Shown here: in pieces, positions 40,194-49,354 of the stretch
Layout: the number at the start of each line of letters is the position of its first letter
Numbering within the stretch: position 1 is the first letter of the stretch
From: Eubacterium maltosivorans
GTDB lineage: Bacteria > Bacillota > Clostridia > Eubacteriales > Eubacteriaceae
NCBI RefSeq assembly: GCF_002441855.2
Contig: NZ_CP029487.1
Span: 682,001 to 746,000 of the forward strand
DNA length: 64,000 nt
Direction of reading: 5' to 3'
Program-made: the position numbers and the translations under genes
The notes under the pieces: model-generated
The model's input: the letters and a program-made list of their open reading frames with translations, nothing else
The model's database searches: none
Told to the model about the DNA's origin: nothing

Positions 40194-40679
40194 CTATATT
40201 CCGGCGCCGTTTATATTTTCAGCCTTTTCGGTGCCAGCCCGATAGATTCTGGAGGCTTCTCCCCTGGGATGATAACCAGTGCCGATATACTCGTAATTAT
40301 AATGTTCATAAAGGCCGACGTGGTCTGTACAAATGTAGACATAAGAATATCCAGCCTTCCCAGCGTCCTCACGCGCCCGTTCGAGAAGACGAGACACATA
40401 GGCGTGCCCTCTGTATTCCTCTTCAACGTAAACAGCGCATATCCAGGGCCAAAGATCCATACGGCTCACAAAATCGTTGGTAATCAGGCCAGCGCCGCCG
40501 ATAATCCTATCACCTTCGAGCAAAAGATACCAACGAGGCAGTGGTGATTCTGTGGTAAGCCCATGAACAATACAGTCCTCATAAATCATTTTATTACTAT
40601 CTGTTGCCCACCGGCTTTGGAAAAAATCGATGGCGGCTTGTGTATAAACGGGTTCTTCCCTTAACGATATGACTCTCAT
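40194..40679 (-). CDS. GNAT-family N-acetyltransferase
   Basis: 161 residues. The acetyl-CoA-binding motif A is VYVEEEYRGHAYVSRLLERARE (near residues 88-109), followed by GYSYVYICTDHVGLYEHYNYEYIG. The fold is complete; the acceptor is not deducible. AGGAGGTAG precedes the start. Confidence 0.85.
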   Translation of the reverse strand: MRVISLREEPVYTQAAIDFFQSRWATDSNKMIYEDCIVHGLTTESPLPRWYLLLEGDRIIGGAGLITNDFVSRMDLWPWICAVYVEEEYRGHAYVSRLLERAREDAGKAGYSYVYICTDHVGLYEHYNYEYIGTGYHPRGEASRIYRAGTEKAENINGAGI

Positions 40680-40724
40680 GCTTCTACCTCCTGTTTATCG
40701 ATTACCCTTATCTTAACACAGAAA

Positions 40725-40758
40725 GAGACGCGGAACAAATCACCCGCGCCTCTTATAT
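40725..40758 (-). terminator. Terminator of the asrABC operon
   Basis: On the minus strand AGAGGCGCGG/CCGCGTCTCT is followed by TTTC, 16 nt beyond the asrC stop codon. Confidence 0.65.
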
Positions 40759-40773
40759 TGAGAGATCATATTC

Positions 40774-41817
40774 TTATTTGGATTCCTGTGGCCCCGCATG
40801 TTTGTGCTGTGATAAGGGCATGACATGTATATTGCTTCTCTGTTCATTTTCTGCCCAGTAGATATCATCCGCAACTTTTGCCTCGGGATTAAAGTTGACC
40901 CCTTCAAAAATATGTTTGATAAATTCTTTATATCCGACGCGGTCAATGAGATGACCGCCATGGAGATACTCAGGTTTATAATCCAAGGCCCAGGCTGAAA
41001 ATTTCTGCCAGTTTGCAAACATTCCCAAAACTACTTCTTCTGTCACCCAGTTCATAAAAAGCTTTCCTGAGCGCGGGCTCTGTTTTCCAGTACGCCCCCC
41101 AAGGGTCACACGATATAATTTCTTTGGATCTCTTGTCCACGCTCCAGTAGGACAGATTAAGGTACACTCACCACAGCCTACACAGCAGCAGGCGTCTTTA
41201 TCAATCTTCCCGTCTTTATTGAGTGTAAGCACCCCGGTAGCATGGCTCTGGCAGGCATCCACACAGGAACCACAGCCAATACAGCGGTCATAGTCATAAA
41301 CCTGCTTATTTACGCCCATAATACCAAAATCATTAAAATTAGCCTTTACACAGTCATTAGGACACCCGGCAACAGCAACTTTAATGTGATAGTGTGAAGG
41401 GAAGACTAATTTTTCGATTTTTTTTGCGAGCTCATAGGTGTTGGCATTTCCCTTAATACAGTGTGTATTTCCAATACACGCCATAACATTACGGGCTCCA
41501 ATGGTGGGATAGCCATAATCGTCTGCCTCCATCCCGCAATCGCAGATTTTTACATCAACCTCTTCAATATAAGTCTTGATATAACGATTTACCTCAGGGA
41601 TATTTTCATATTTGACACCTGGAATATCCAGTGTCTGCCTGGTTCCCATATGAAAGGAGCCATTGCCCCAGCGCTCACAGATTTCGGCCACAGCCTTCAG
41701 ATGCTTGGCCTCAATCACTGCGCCAGGCACACGCATCTGCAGCATAAATTCGCCGGGCACTTTAGACTGTCTGAAACAGTTTGTCCGTACTTTTTTAACA
41801 TCGATATCATGATTCAT
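40774..41817 (-). CDS. asrC: Anaerobic sulfite reductase subunit C (siroheme)
   Basis: 347 residues. The siroheme/[4Fe-4S] motif CIGNTHCIKG...VAGCPNDCVKANFNDFGIMG (near residues 115-160) binds the catalytic centre that reduces sulfite to sulfide. A two-cluster ferredoxin domain follows (CIGCGSCVDAC, CVGCGECTLICPTGAW). Length and domain order match AsrC of Salmonella and Clostridia. It is last of three genes with asrB and asrA. Confidence 0.95.
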   Translation of the reverse strand: MNHDIDVKKVRTNCFRQSKVPGEFMLQMRVPGAVIEAKHLKAVAEICERWGNGSFHMGTRQTLDIPGVKYENIPEVNRYIKTYIEEVDVKICDCGMEADDYGYPTIGARNVMACIGNTHCIKGNANTYELAKKIEKLVFPSHYHIKVAVAGCPNDCVKANFNDFGIMGVNKQVYDYDRCIGCGSCVDACQSHATGVLTLNKDGKIDKDACCCVGCGECTLICPTGAWTRDPKKLYRVTLGGRTGKQSPRSGKLFMNWVTEEVVLGMFANWQKFSAWALDYKPEYLHGGHLIDRVGYKEFIKHIFEGVNFNPEAKVADDIYWAENEQRSNIHVMPLSQHKHAGPQESK

Positions 41818-41835
41818 CTTTTGCCGCTCCTTTCA

Positions 41836-42627
41836 CTAATCTACCAGGTACTTGGCCTGTGTATAATTGAACACCGGACCATCTAAACAGACATAAACCT
41901 CATCAATTCGGCAGTGTCCGCACTTCCCTACCGCGCAGGACATGCGGCGTTCAAAAGAAAGCCAGATTTTTTCATCCGGCACGCCGTTTTTGCTGCACTC
42001 AATGCCTGTAAATTTCATCATTGGCGGTGGTCCTACGAGTACAACCTCATAATTATCGCCAAACTCTGAAAACGGAACTTGTGAAACGAATTCTGTCACA
42101 AAGCCTTTATGCCAGCCCTCAATTTTTTCATTGTCAAGGGTATAGAGGGTGGAAAAGGATTGCCGCCAGTTTTCAAGCTCCTGACGAAAAACAATTCCCG
42201 CTTCATTTTTAAACCCGCAAATCAGATTAACACTCTCAACATAATCTGGATTTTCGGTAAAAAAATGCAGCATACTGCGGACTGGCGCCAGGCCAGTGCC
42301 GCCGGTAATAATGACCATATGCTTTCCCTTAAATTGGTCGACCGGCCAGCCATTACCGTAAGCGCCGCGCAGGAATAGCTCATCGCCTGGCTGCTTTTCA
42401 AAAATCTCATCCGTAACTTTTCCAACAGAGCGGATTGTAAAATCCAGCCATCCATCCCCAAAGGAGCTCACCGAAATGGGCGCCTCGCCAATCTTAGGGA
42501 GTGAAAGCTGAAAAAACTGGCCATGCCTGGGGCGTATATCCGTTTTCACCTTAAAAGTATACTCGTGCTGGCTCTCTTTTTTGATGTCCATAATTTTACA
42601 GGCCTGTGGTTGCATAATATTTGCCAT
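41836..42627 (-). CDS. asrB: Anaerobic sulfite reductase subunit B
   Basis: 263 residues. An FAD-binding ferredoxin-reductase fold with HGQFFQLSLP, the nucleotide loop VIITGGTGLAPVRSML (near residues 107-122) and a [2Fe-2S] site CAVGKCGHCRIDEVYVCLDGP near the C-terminus, as in the PyrK/AsrB family. It passes electrons from NADH to AsrC. Confidence 0.95.
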   Translation of the reverse strand: MANIMQPQACKIMDIKKESQHEYTFKVKTDIRPRHGQFFQLSLPKIGEAPISVSSFGDGWLDFTIRSVGKVTDEIFEKQPGDELFLRGAYGNGWPVDQFKGKHMVIITGGTGLAPVRSMLHFFTENPDYVESVNLICGFKNEAGIVFRQELENWRQSFSTLYTLDNEKIEGWHKGFVTEFVSQVPFSEFGDNYEVVLVGPPPMMKFTGIECSKNGVPDEKIWLSFERRMSCAVGKCGHCRIDEVYVCLDGPVFNYTQAKYLVD

Positions 42628-42628
42628 T

Positions 42629-43675
42629 TTAACGTACCTCCTGTGCTTTTATTTCATCTTGTATCTCATCAATAGCTCGGGTCATCTTATTGACTGTAGC
42701 GACGATTGAAATAAATTCAGGACATCGGCTGATACAGCGCCCACAGCCTACACACATATGGTAATCTTTGAACCGCGCTTTATAATCATGAAATTTATGA
42801 AGTACCTTATAGCGCATACGATCACCTGCAGTTGGCCTGAAAGACATACCTCCAGCCATATCGGTAAAGCCGCCTATCTGACAGGATGCAGAAGTACGTT
42901 TTCTTTCACCGACGTTTGTATTTTCATTGTAGATGACATCAGTTGTTGTAAAGCAGGTACAGGTACTGCACGCGATTGTGCAGGCACCACAGGAGACGCA
43001 GCGCTTGTCAAATTCTTTCCACATGGGGTGAACCTTTAGTTTAGCCAAAACATTCCGGTCATTGATTTCTGGAACCTCCAGTGTCAGATCGTTTTTTTTA
43101 ATAAATTCAGGCTTAAAATCACAGGATGTGCATCTCTCAAAATAAGGAATCAGCTCAGCGTCTTTGACTTCAAGGCTCAGGATATCCTTCCCCGCGCGAA
43201 CAGCCGCAGCGTAATCATCTGTTTTGTTCGTCCCCATGCTTACACAGAAACAGGTATCCCATCCCTCTTTGCATTCCATCAGAACAATTTTCACTCTCTC
43301 ACTCATACGTTTATAGTAGCTGTCCTCAAACCCGCCATTTTGAAGATAAATTTTTTCCTGATGATACTTGGCATGAACATCGCAGGGACGCATGAAAATC
43401 AGCAGTTTTTTTGAAGTTCCCCGGCTTTCCATAAACGCATCTTCTGTAAAGTAGAACAACGATTCTGAGATAGGCGTTAACACCTCCTTAGCAGGAAAAT
43501 CAGATTTTTCATTAAATTCAATTTCTTCAATACGGCCAACCTTATCGTAACGGATGATATCAGTATCAGAATATCGTCCTTTTCCGGTAAAACGTTTTGG
43601 CGCCCATATTTCATACTCTTTTTGTAGTGTATCAAAAATACTGTTCGCCTCAGAAAAACTCAATGTATAACTCAC
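42629..43675 (-). CDS. asrA: Anaerobic sulfite reductase subunit A
   Basis: 348 residues. The C-terminal half has two [4Fe-4S] motifs (CVSCGACTIACSTC near residues 226-239; CVGCGRCISRCPEF near 307-320). The N-terminal part matches the AsrA/hydrogenase-beta-like family. It mediates electron transfer within the Asr complex. The gene is first in the operon, 1 nt before asrB. Confidence 0.95.
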   Translation of the reverse strand: MSYTLSFSEANSIFDTLQKEYEIWAPKRFTGKGRYSDTDIIRYDKVGRIEEIEFNEKSDFPAKEVLTPISESLFYFTEDAFMESRGTSKKLLIFMRPCDVHAKYHQEKIYLQNGGFEDSYYKRMSERVKIVLMECKEGWDTCFCVSMGTNKTDDYAAAVRAGKDILSLEVKDAELIPYFERCTSCDFKPEFIKKNDLTLEVPEINDRNVLAKLKVHPMWKEFDKRCVSCGACTIACSTCTCFTTTDVIYNENTNVGERKRTSASCQIGGFTDMAGGMSFRPTAGDRMRYKVLHKFHDYKARFKDYHMCVGCGRCISRCPEFISIVATVNKMTRAIDEIQDEIKAQEVR

Positions 43676-43711
43676 TTTGAAAACCTCCTTGATTCAAAGA
43701 AACTTAACCTT

Positions 43712-44746
43712 TTACCATATTCCCAGAAAATGCTGCATCATCAGGCTGACAAGGGTAATGCCGATCCAGCAGCAAAGCCCCAGAAAAATTGGTTTTGCCC
43801 CTGTTTTTACCAGTTTAATGATATTTGTGTTCAGTCCGATGGCTGCCATGGCGAGAACAATAAAAAACTTGCTTAATTCCTTGAGCGGTGTAAAAAACTC
43901 TATGGGAACACCGAAGAAGGAGGTCATTACAGTTGTAATGACCGAGGCCAGTATGAAGAACAGAATGAAAAACGGGAAGACTTGTTTAAAGCTTACCTTA
44001 CCGCCCTCGGCTTCCTCCTCCTTCCGTGTTCTCCAGAATGCCAGCACCAGTGTAATAGGGATAATAGCCAGCGTTCTTGTCAGTTTGACTGTAACGGCTT
44101 TGTCCAGTGTCGCAGTGCCCAAATGATACATGCTATCCCACGTCGCAGCCGCAGCAGTAACGGACGAGGTGTCATTAATGGCTGTACCGGCAAACACACC
44201 AAAGGCTCCGCCGTCAGTGGTTGAAAAGCCAAGCATAGTGCCAAAGGCTGGAAATAGAACTGCAGCCAGCACATTAAACAGGAAAATAACCGAAATGGCC
44301 TGTGCTACTTCCTCATCACTGGCTTCAATCACCGGCGCGGTCACCGCAATGGCTGACCCGCCACAGATTGAAGAGCCCACCCCTACCAGCGTCGAAATGT
44401 TTCCTGGGATCTTCAACACTTTGTGTAGAACAAATGCGAGGATCAGAGAGGTTGAGATTGTCGCAATGATAATCGGCAGCGACTGCCGTCCAGTTTCAAG
44501 AACAACAGAAAGATTTAAGCCAAAACCAAGCAGGATAACCGCATATTGCAAAATCTTTTTTGAAACAAAAGTGATGCCGTTCTGCAGAGGCTCTTTATTT
44601 TTTAATAAAAGCGTGATCACCATTCCTGCCAGAATAGCAATGACGGGGCCGCCTATAACAGGAAGAGCCTGTCCTGCAAACCATGCGGGTATGGCGATAA
44701 CAAGGCAGAGTAAAATACCTTTCCAGCTTCTTGAGATAAAATTCAT
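43712..44746 (-). CDS. YeiH-family putative sulfate/sulfite-related exporter
   Basis: 344 residues and about ten hydrophobic helices. Conserved family pieces are seen: [37 protein letters not shown] and [17 protein letters not shown]0324/YeiH proteins are annotated as sulfate exporters and often lie next to LysR genes. Start ATG 44746 follows AGAGGA; an earlier ATG at 44800 lacks a good site. Location after asrABC suggests a link to sulfite or sulfur-oxyanion handling. Confidence 0.85.
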   Translation of the reverse strand: MNFISRSWKGILLCLVIAIPAWFAGQALPVIGGPVIAILAGMVITLLLKNKEPLQNGITFVSKKILQYAVILLGFGLNLSVVLETGRQSLPIIIATISTSLILAFVLHKVLKIPGNISTLVGVGSSICGGSAIAVTAPVIEASDEEVAQAISVIFLFNVLAAVLFPAFGTMLGFSTTDGGAFGVFAGTAINDTSSVTAAAATWDSMYHLGTATLDKAVTVKLTRTLAIIPITLVLAFWRTRKEEEAEGGKVSFKQVFPFFILFFILASVITTVMTSFFGVPIEFFTPLKELSKFFIVLAMAAIGLNTNIIKLVKTGAKPIFLGLCCWIGITLVSLMMQHFLGIW

Positions 44747-44809
44747 ATGTCTTTTCCTCTTTCGTAAAATATGTTTCATGCTATGATAGAAGGATATCAC
44801 TTTTTATCA

Positions 44810-44824
44810 ATAATGAAAAATTAT
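44810..44824. promoter_or_regulatory. Candidate LysR-type operator
   Basis: ATAATGAAAAATTAT, an imperfect AT-rich dyad of the T-N11-A type, sits in the 140-bp divergent region between the YeiH-family and LysR genes. Confidence 0.4.
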
Positions 44825-44886
44825 TTATCTTTATACTGCCATAAAAATATGTTATAGTTAAACAAAAATATAGGAAAGAGGCCAAA

Positions 44887-45798
44887 ATGTTAGATTTTAG
44901 AATCAATACTTTTTTACCGGTTTGTCAATACATGAATTATACACGTGCGGCAGAAGCACTTAATATAACACAGCCTGCTGTTTCGCAGCACATTCATTTT
45001 ATAGAGCAAGATTATGGCGTCCGTCTTTTTGAATTTCATGGCAAAAAAATGGAACTGACTCCTGAAGGTACTGCCTTGCTCCACGCTGCTTCTGCCATGA
45101 AGCACGATGACTGTATTTTGAGAGAGCATCTAAAAAGTAGCCATCTGCATATTCGTTCTTTAAATTTTGGGGCAACCCTCACCATTGGCGAATTTGTGGT
45201 AAGCGGTATTCTATCTCGCTGTTTGGAGCAGTATCCCAAGGCAAAAATTCGCGTTTCAGTTGATAATACCCAGTCATTGCTCAGGCAACTGGATAACAAC
45301 GATCTTGATTTTGCCCTGATCGAAGGCTATTTTCCAAAAGAGAATTACGACTACGCTGTCTACTCGACCGAACGTTTTATTGCCGTCCAAAGCGCTGATG
45401 CCGAGACTTTACCTGTCCCCTGCCCTATTGAGGTTTTATTTTCTAAGCCGCTGTTGATTCGAGAGCCTGGCTCTGGCAGTCGCAATATCCTTGAACAGTA
45501 CCTGAAACTGAATAATTATGCCATTACTGATTTTTCGAAAATTATTGAGGTTAATAATGTCAACGCTTTAAAAGAAATGGCTGAAAAAAACTGCGGTGTT
45601 ACCTTTTTATACGAGGTGGCTGCCGGCCGGGAGCTGGCTGGTGAAACGTTAAGGGAAATACCTATTCAGGGATTTGATATCACCCACGATTTTGCATTCA
45701 TCTGGAAAAAGGGCAGTATTTTCTCTAAAAACTACCGTGCGCTGTCTGCTTTTATGTCTGGCAAAAATGAACGAGTGGTTTTGGGAACGGAACTCTGA
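44887..45798 (+). CDS. LysR-family transcriptional regulator (CysB/YeiE-like)
   Basis: 303 residues. The N-terminal winged helix covers about residues 1-60 (MNYTRAAEALNITQPAVSQHIHFIEQDYGVRLFE), followed by a two-lobed co-inducer domain. It is divergent from the YeiH-family transporter, the same pairing as yeiE-yeiH in enterics. It probably controls yeiH and perhaps asrABC in response to a sulfur compound; this is inferred from location. Confidence 0.9.
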   Translation: MLDFRINTFLPVCQYMNYTRAAEALNITQPAVSQHIHFIEQDYGVRLFEFHGKKMELTPEGTALLHAASAMKHDDCILREHLKSSHLHIRSLNFGATLTIGEFVVSGILSRCLEQYPKAKIRVSVDNTQSLLRQLDNNDLDFALIEGYFPKENYDYAVYSTERFIAVQSADAETLPVPCPIEVLFSKPLLIREPGSGSRNILEQYLKLNNYAITDFSKIIEVNNVNALKEMAEKNCGVTFLYEVAAGRELAGETLREIPIQGFDITHDFAFIWKKGSIFSKNYRALSAFMSGKNERVVLGTEL

Positions 45799-45878
45799 GT
45801 CTGTTGTTTTCTCTGTTTAAAGGGTAAATATAAGGGTGTAAGCTTACATAAACCTATAGAATAAAACGGAGGATTTCT

Positions 45879-46079
45879 ATGAAAATCATTATTCAATGCA
45901 GTGTCTGCGGAAACAAAGTAGAAATTGATGAAAAGCCAAACAGCGTGGTGGATTTTAAAAAAGCGCTTGAAGATCACAAATTTTCCATTGACGAAGTAAG
46001 TATAGAAAATAATACACTTAAGTCTATGATTATCCAGTGTAAAAACTGCAACAAAGATCATATCGAATTAACCTTTTAA
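45879..46079 (+). CDS. Small zinc-ribbon-like protein
   Basis: 66 residues with two CxxC pairs, CSVCG near residues 7-11 and CKNCN near 53-57, around a helical middle. Likely one structural zinc. Function unknown. GGAGG precedes ATG 45879. Confidence 0.75.
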   Translation: MKIIIQCSVCGNKVEIDEKPNSVVDFKKALEDHKFSIDEVSIENNTLKSMIIQCKNCNKDHIELTF

Positions 46080-46080
46080 C

Positions 46081-46127
46081 AAAAACACGGCAGCAAGCTG
46101 AAAAAAGAGCTTACTGCCGTGTTTTTA
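46081..46127. terminator. Bidirectional terminator
   Basis: AAAACACGGCAG/CTGCCGTGTTTT with flanking A- and T-runs serves the small zinc-ribbon gene and the convergent membrane protein. Confidence 0.85.
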
Positions 46128-46165
46128 TTCATTTTAATTCCTCCTGTCTGTATAGCGGAATAGGA

Positions 46166-47491
46166 TTAAACACCCTTTTTGCGGTAAAATATCTTGTCTA
46201 TCATTTTCACGACCGCGTCGCTGTCATTGTTGCTAATGGTCTGGGTAGCGGCTTCCTTTAACGCGCGCGCTGCATTCTCTACCGCATATGCGCGGTTTGC
46301 AAGCTTGAAGGTCGGCACATTCAGGCTTGAGCTGCCAAAGGCAACAATCTGATCTACAGATAAATCCTTTTTCATTTTTAAAATAGCATTTTCCCTTGTG
46401 GCGTCAGCGCTGTAAATATCCATAACTGTGTAACCCTCTGCGTCGTGGCTGGGTGTGTTTATAATCTCGATGCGCTTACCGATGTCCAGGGCTTCGATTT
46501 TTTTCCGAATCCGATTGTTCACAGATTCCTCATTGACCGAAGTAATGTTAACCGCCTGCTGATCTTCTGGCAAACCGCCGAAGACATAATTTTTGTGGCT
46601 TGTGCGGCGCAGCCGATGATAAAAACGCTCCTCAGCTGTGTTTTTGAAATCGCCATAATAAATATGCATTGTCTCGTTAATGATAGCGTGCACAAAACAG
46701 TTTTGTCTCTCCTCTTCAAAAACGCTTTCAATCGCATCGCTGACCTCACGATCCATCGGCAGCGAAAAGGAGTAAGAACGATCCTGAACATCATAGAGCA
46801 CAGCACCATTCATTGCGATAACCGGCAGGTTCAAGTTCAGATTTTCAAGAATCGGCACAAGTGTGGCTGGTGTGCGGTCTGTAACAATCGTAAACCACTC
46901 GCCGTCATCAATCATTCGGTTTATATGGAATTCTGTATATGAGGTTATTTTTCCATCGGAATGCAGCAGAGTGTTGTCGAGCTCCGAAACAAAAAGAACG
47001 CTTCGGTTGCGGTGTACCGGCAGATGAAAAGCATTAACCACCAGGGCAACCAGTATACCGATCAGTGTATCAAACATGCGATAGGAGGCAATGATGTAGG
47101 GGGCAGTGTCTGGTGTTGCGGCAATGGTCGTCCCAAGAAACACAATACAGGTAAATGCAGAAGCTGACGAATGATTGATGACCAGCGTTACATAGATCAA
47201 CGGAATCATACAGATCGAAACAATGCCAAACTGTATTGTGGGCCATGGTATATAGCTACGCATAAACATGAGCACAAGCATCCCCGCAAGACCGCCGATC
47301 AGCGTTCCGACAATTCGGTTAATGGCGATCTCTTTGGTGTTTGACAAATATGGCTGCATGCAAAGCACAGCCGTGATGGTAGAATATATCGGCACACTTT
47401 CAGGCCTTATAAAGGTAATAAGCAGGCAGATAAAAACCGCTACCGCAGTCTTTACCATTCGCATTCCTACCTTTGGAAATTTATACTTCAT
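46166..47491 (-). CDS. FUSC (ArAE)-like membrane domain fused to a degenerate HAD domain
   Basis: 441 residues. Residues 1-155 carry six hydrophobic helices of the aromatic-acid-exporter type (YSTITAVLCMQPYLSNT, RIVGTLIGGLAGML). Residues about 165-425 match a Cof-type HAD hydrolase, but its catalytic sites are altered: motif I DLDGT reads ELDNT (Glu170 replaces the nucleophilic Asp), and motif IV GDSxNDIPM reads FGSSSLNVPTF, losing both aspartates. The HAD part therefore probably senses or binds a phosphorylated ligand. Fusion and substitutions are seen directly; the role is inferred. Confidence 0.8.
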   Translation of the reverse strand: MKYKFPKVGMRMVKTAVAVFICLLITFIRPESVPIYSTITAVLCMQPYLSNTKEIAINRIVGTLIGGLAGMLVLMFMRSYIPWPTIQFGIVSICMIPLIYVTLVINHSSASAFTCIVFLGTTIAATPDTAPYIIASYRMFDTLIGILVALVVNAFHLPVHRNRSVLFVSELDNTLLHSDGKITSYTEFHINRMIDDGEWFTIVTDRTPATLVPILENLNLNLPVIAMNGAVLYDVQDRSYSFSLPMDREVSDAIESVFEEERQNCFVHAIINETMHIYYGDFKNTAEERFYHRLRRTSHKNYVFGGLPEDQQAVNITSVNEESVNNRIRKKIEALDIGKRIEIINTPSHDAEGYTVMDIYSADATRENAILKMKKDLSVDQIVAFGSSSLNVPTFKLANRAYAVENAARALKEAATQTISNNDSDAVVKMIDKIFYRKKGV

Positions 47492-47564
47492 TTGTTGGCT
47501 CCCTTAACAATGATGAGAACAGCATACGGCATTTTGAAAGTCCTGTCAAGTCTATGACAAAACT

Positions 47565-47597
47565 AAAAAGAGCACCGGTGAAAAACACCGGTACCAT
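47565..47597 (-). terminator. Hairpin terminator between convergent-spaced genes
   Basis: ACCGGTG/CACCGGT with a 5-nt A-rich loop. The minus-strand reading ends in CTCTTTTTAG, which serves the gene ending at 47606. Confidence 0.7.
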
Positions 47598-47605
47598 CTA
47601 ATATT

Positions 47606-48232
47606 TTACTTTTTATAAAGCTCTTTTTTCTTCAATCCATTTTTTTTAGCCTCTGTGATCCACTGATGGTTTGCAACAGTCATATATATTTTTCTCGGAA
47701 TTTTCGGGGTAATCAGCAAATCATTTTCCAGCACCTGCCCATTTTTGATGGCCTCTGAAAGGTGAACCAGCCCATCATAGACCGGACGCTTAGCAGAAAA
47801 TTTCCATGAAACATTGGCCATTCCATGAAGAAAAGGGCCTCCGCCAATACCCAGACCGCCACCCCAGGTCAGACCTGCCCTGCGGCAAAAATGTGATAAA
47901 ATCTCGAGCGCATAACGGTTCTGATGTCCTTCCAGAAACCCAGCATTCACTAACCCATATATGCGGATATTGGCCGGAGAACCCTTAAGCCTTTCTTCAA
48001 AATGCATTAAAAAGTGCAAAAAGCTTGCTGGCAGACTATCCACATACAGAGGAAAAGCAAAGACCAGCACATCACTGCTACAAAGATCATTAAAAAAATC
48101 ATCATCCCAAAAAGACATGGATAAAATCTCCGGCTCGGATTCTGTTTTGACAAGCGGAAGCAACTCATTAAGAATATAGTTCGAAAAGCTGCCGCGCTTT
48201 TTAGGACTGGCGTTAATCAGTGTTATTTTCAT
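47606..48232 (-). CDS. Flavodoxin-like NAD(P)H-dependent oxidoreductase family protein
   Basis: 208 residues beginning KITLINASPKKRGSFSNYIL, the FMN phosphate loop, with VLVFAFPLYVDSLPASFLHFLMHFEE in the middle. These mark the NADPH-dependent FMN reductase/flavodoxin-like fold. The C-terminal 60 residues are less typical and basic. It overlaps the upstream flavoprotein gene by 4 nt, so the two are coupled. Confidence 0.75.
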   Translation of the reverse strand: MKITLINASPKKRGSFSNYILNELLPLVKTESEPEILSMSFWDDDFFNDLCSSDVLVFAFPLYVDSLPASFLHFLMHFEERLKGSPANIRIYGLVNAGFLEGHQNRYALEILSHFCRRAGLTWGGGLGIGGGPFLHGMANVSWKFSAKRPVYDGLVHLSEAIKNGQVLENDLLITPKIPRKIYMTVANHQWITEAKKNGLKKKELYKK

Positions 48233-48744
48233 TTTAGAGCCTCCAGTACATTTTTAACTTCCTCAGGTTTTTTTACTATAATAACACGATAACCCTCCAC
48301 ATTAAGGTTTAAAGCATTAGCAGCAACCAAATGCTTAAATGTTTTGGTTTCTTCTTCGGTAATGTCTTCCCCATAACCGATTACTGTCATTTTAAGCCGA
48401 TTGGGGTAGCGGTCTGCATGATGCATTTCATTTTTGCGAACCGTAAAAAAGGGCAGAAGATAACCAATATTTCTGTCCATTACATTTTTAACAAAAGCGC
48501 TGTATCCGCCGTATTGAACCTTTGAAATGACGATCAGCTCGTCACACTCAGCATATAATTTTCCAAGATCGCCGTATCCATCTTTAAGGACACAGGTTCC
48601 CGGTGTCTTTACCCAACATCCAAAACAGCCAATGCAACACTTGACCCGATCACTTTCATTTGTGATTACCTGAATATTTTCAAGAGACGGCGGACAGAGC
48701 GCACTAAAAGCTTCCGCCGTTAAATCCTGTATAATGACTTTCAT
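48229..48744 (-). CDS. Iron-sulfur-flavoprotein-like NADPH-dependent FMN reductase family protein
   Basis: 171 residues from ATG 48744 (AGAGGAAACACG before it; ATG 48759 is an alternative). The CCIGCFGCWVKTPGTC cysteine motif near residues 36-51 and VISKVQYGGYSAFVKNVMDR in the flavin-binding part are typical of flavoproteins related to Isf. It probably works with the coupled downstream flavodoxin-like protein in electron transfer. Confidence 0.75.
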   Translation of the reverse strand: MKVIIQDLTAEAFSALCPPSLENIQVITNESDRVKCCIGCFGCWVKTPGTCVLKDGYGDLGKLYAECDELIVISKVQYGGYSAFVKNVMDRNIGYLLPFFTVRKNEMHHADRYPNRLKMTVIGYGEDITEEETKTFKHLVAANALNLNVEGYRVIIVKKPEEVKNVLEALK

Positions 48745-48820
48745 CGTGTTTCCTCTCACATGTTGAATTATGGAAGCATTATAACATATCTTTGATAATA
48801 CTGTCCCTTAAATTCTGCTT

Positions 48821-49354
48821 TTAATCTGATATCTGCTCGATATATTCAATGACAGGAGCAAGAGCGCTTTTATCTTTAAAATCAATCATTTTTCCGTAGC
48901 TTTCAAAAAAATCTGCATTTTCCTTGAAAGAATCAGGCTTTGATTTTAACATCTTCATCATCATCGCCATCATGGCGCGATGTGGCAGTGAAAGTTTTTT
49001 GTAATTTATGGCACCGCGTAAATGAAAGAATTTAAAGCGTTTCCTTTCCTCATCTGTAAAATTGCTTTTCAATATTTCGCTATAATCGGTTTTCTGTGGA
49101 TCGGCCAGCCCCACAGTAAAAATAATAATCTTTTTATACTGAAATGACCCGCATTTTTTCTTAAATGTCTTAATCCCTTTAATACCACTGGCATAAATAC
49201 CGCCGCCATAAACCAGGATATCACTCTCCTTTAACACTTCTGGCTTCATCTTTTTTAAGGAAAATGCCTGTACGCAAAGTTCCTGTGCCAGCCACTTCGC
49301 GTATGTCTCTGTGCTCCCATATTCAGACGCATAAATCACTGCTTTTTTACTCAT
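48821..49354 (-). CDS. Flavodoxin-domain protein
   Basis: 177 residues. The FMN loop YASEYGSTETYAKWLAQEL (near residues 8-26) and VYGGGIYASGIKGIKTFKK match the flavodoxin_5/HemG-like group that includes menaquinone-dependent protoporphyrinogen oxidase. No haem genes are adjacent, so that activity is not claimed. It overlaps the MarR-family gene by 4 nt. Confidence 0.8.
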   Translation of the reverse strand: MSKKAVIYASEYGSTETYAKWLAQELCVQAFSLKKMKPEVLKESDILVYGGGIYASGIKGIKTFKKKCGSFQYKKIIIFTVGLADPQKTDYSEILKSNFTDEERKRFKFFHLRGAINYKKLSLPHRAMMAMMMKMLKSKPDSFKENADFFESYGKMIDFKDKSALAPVIEYIEQISD

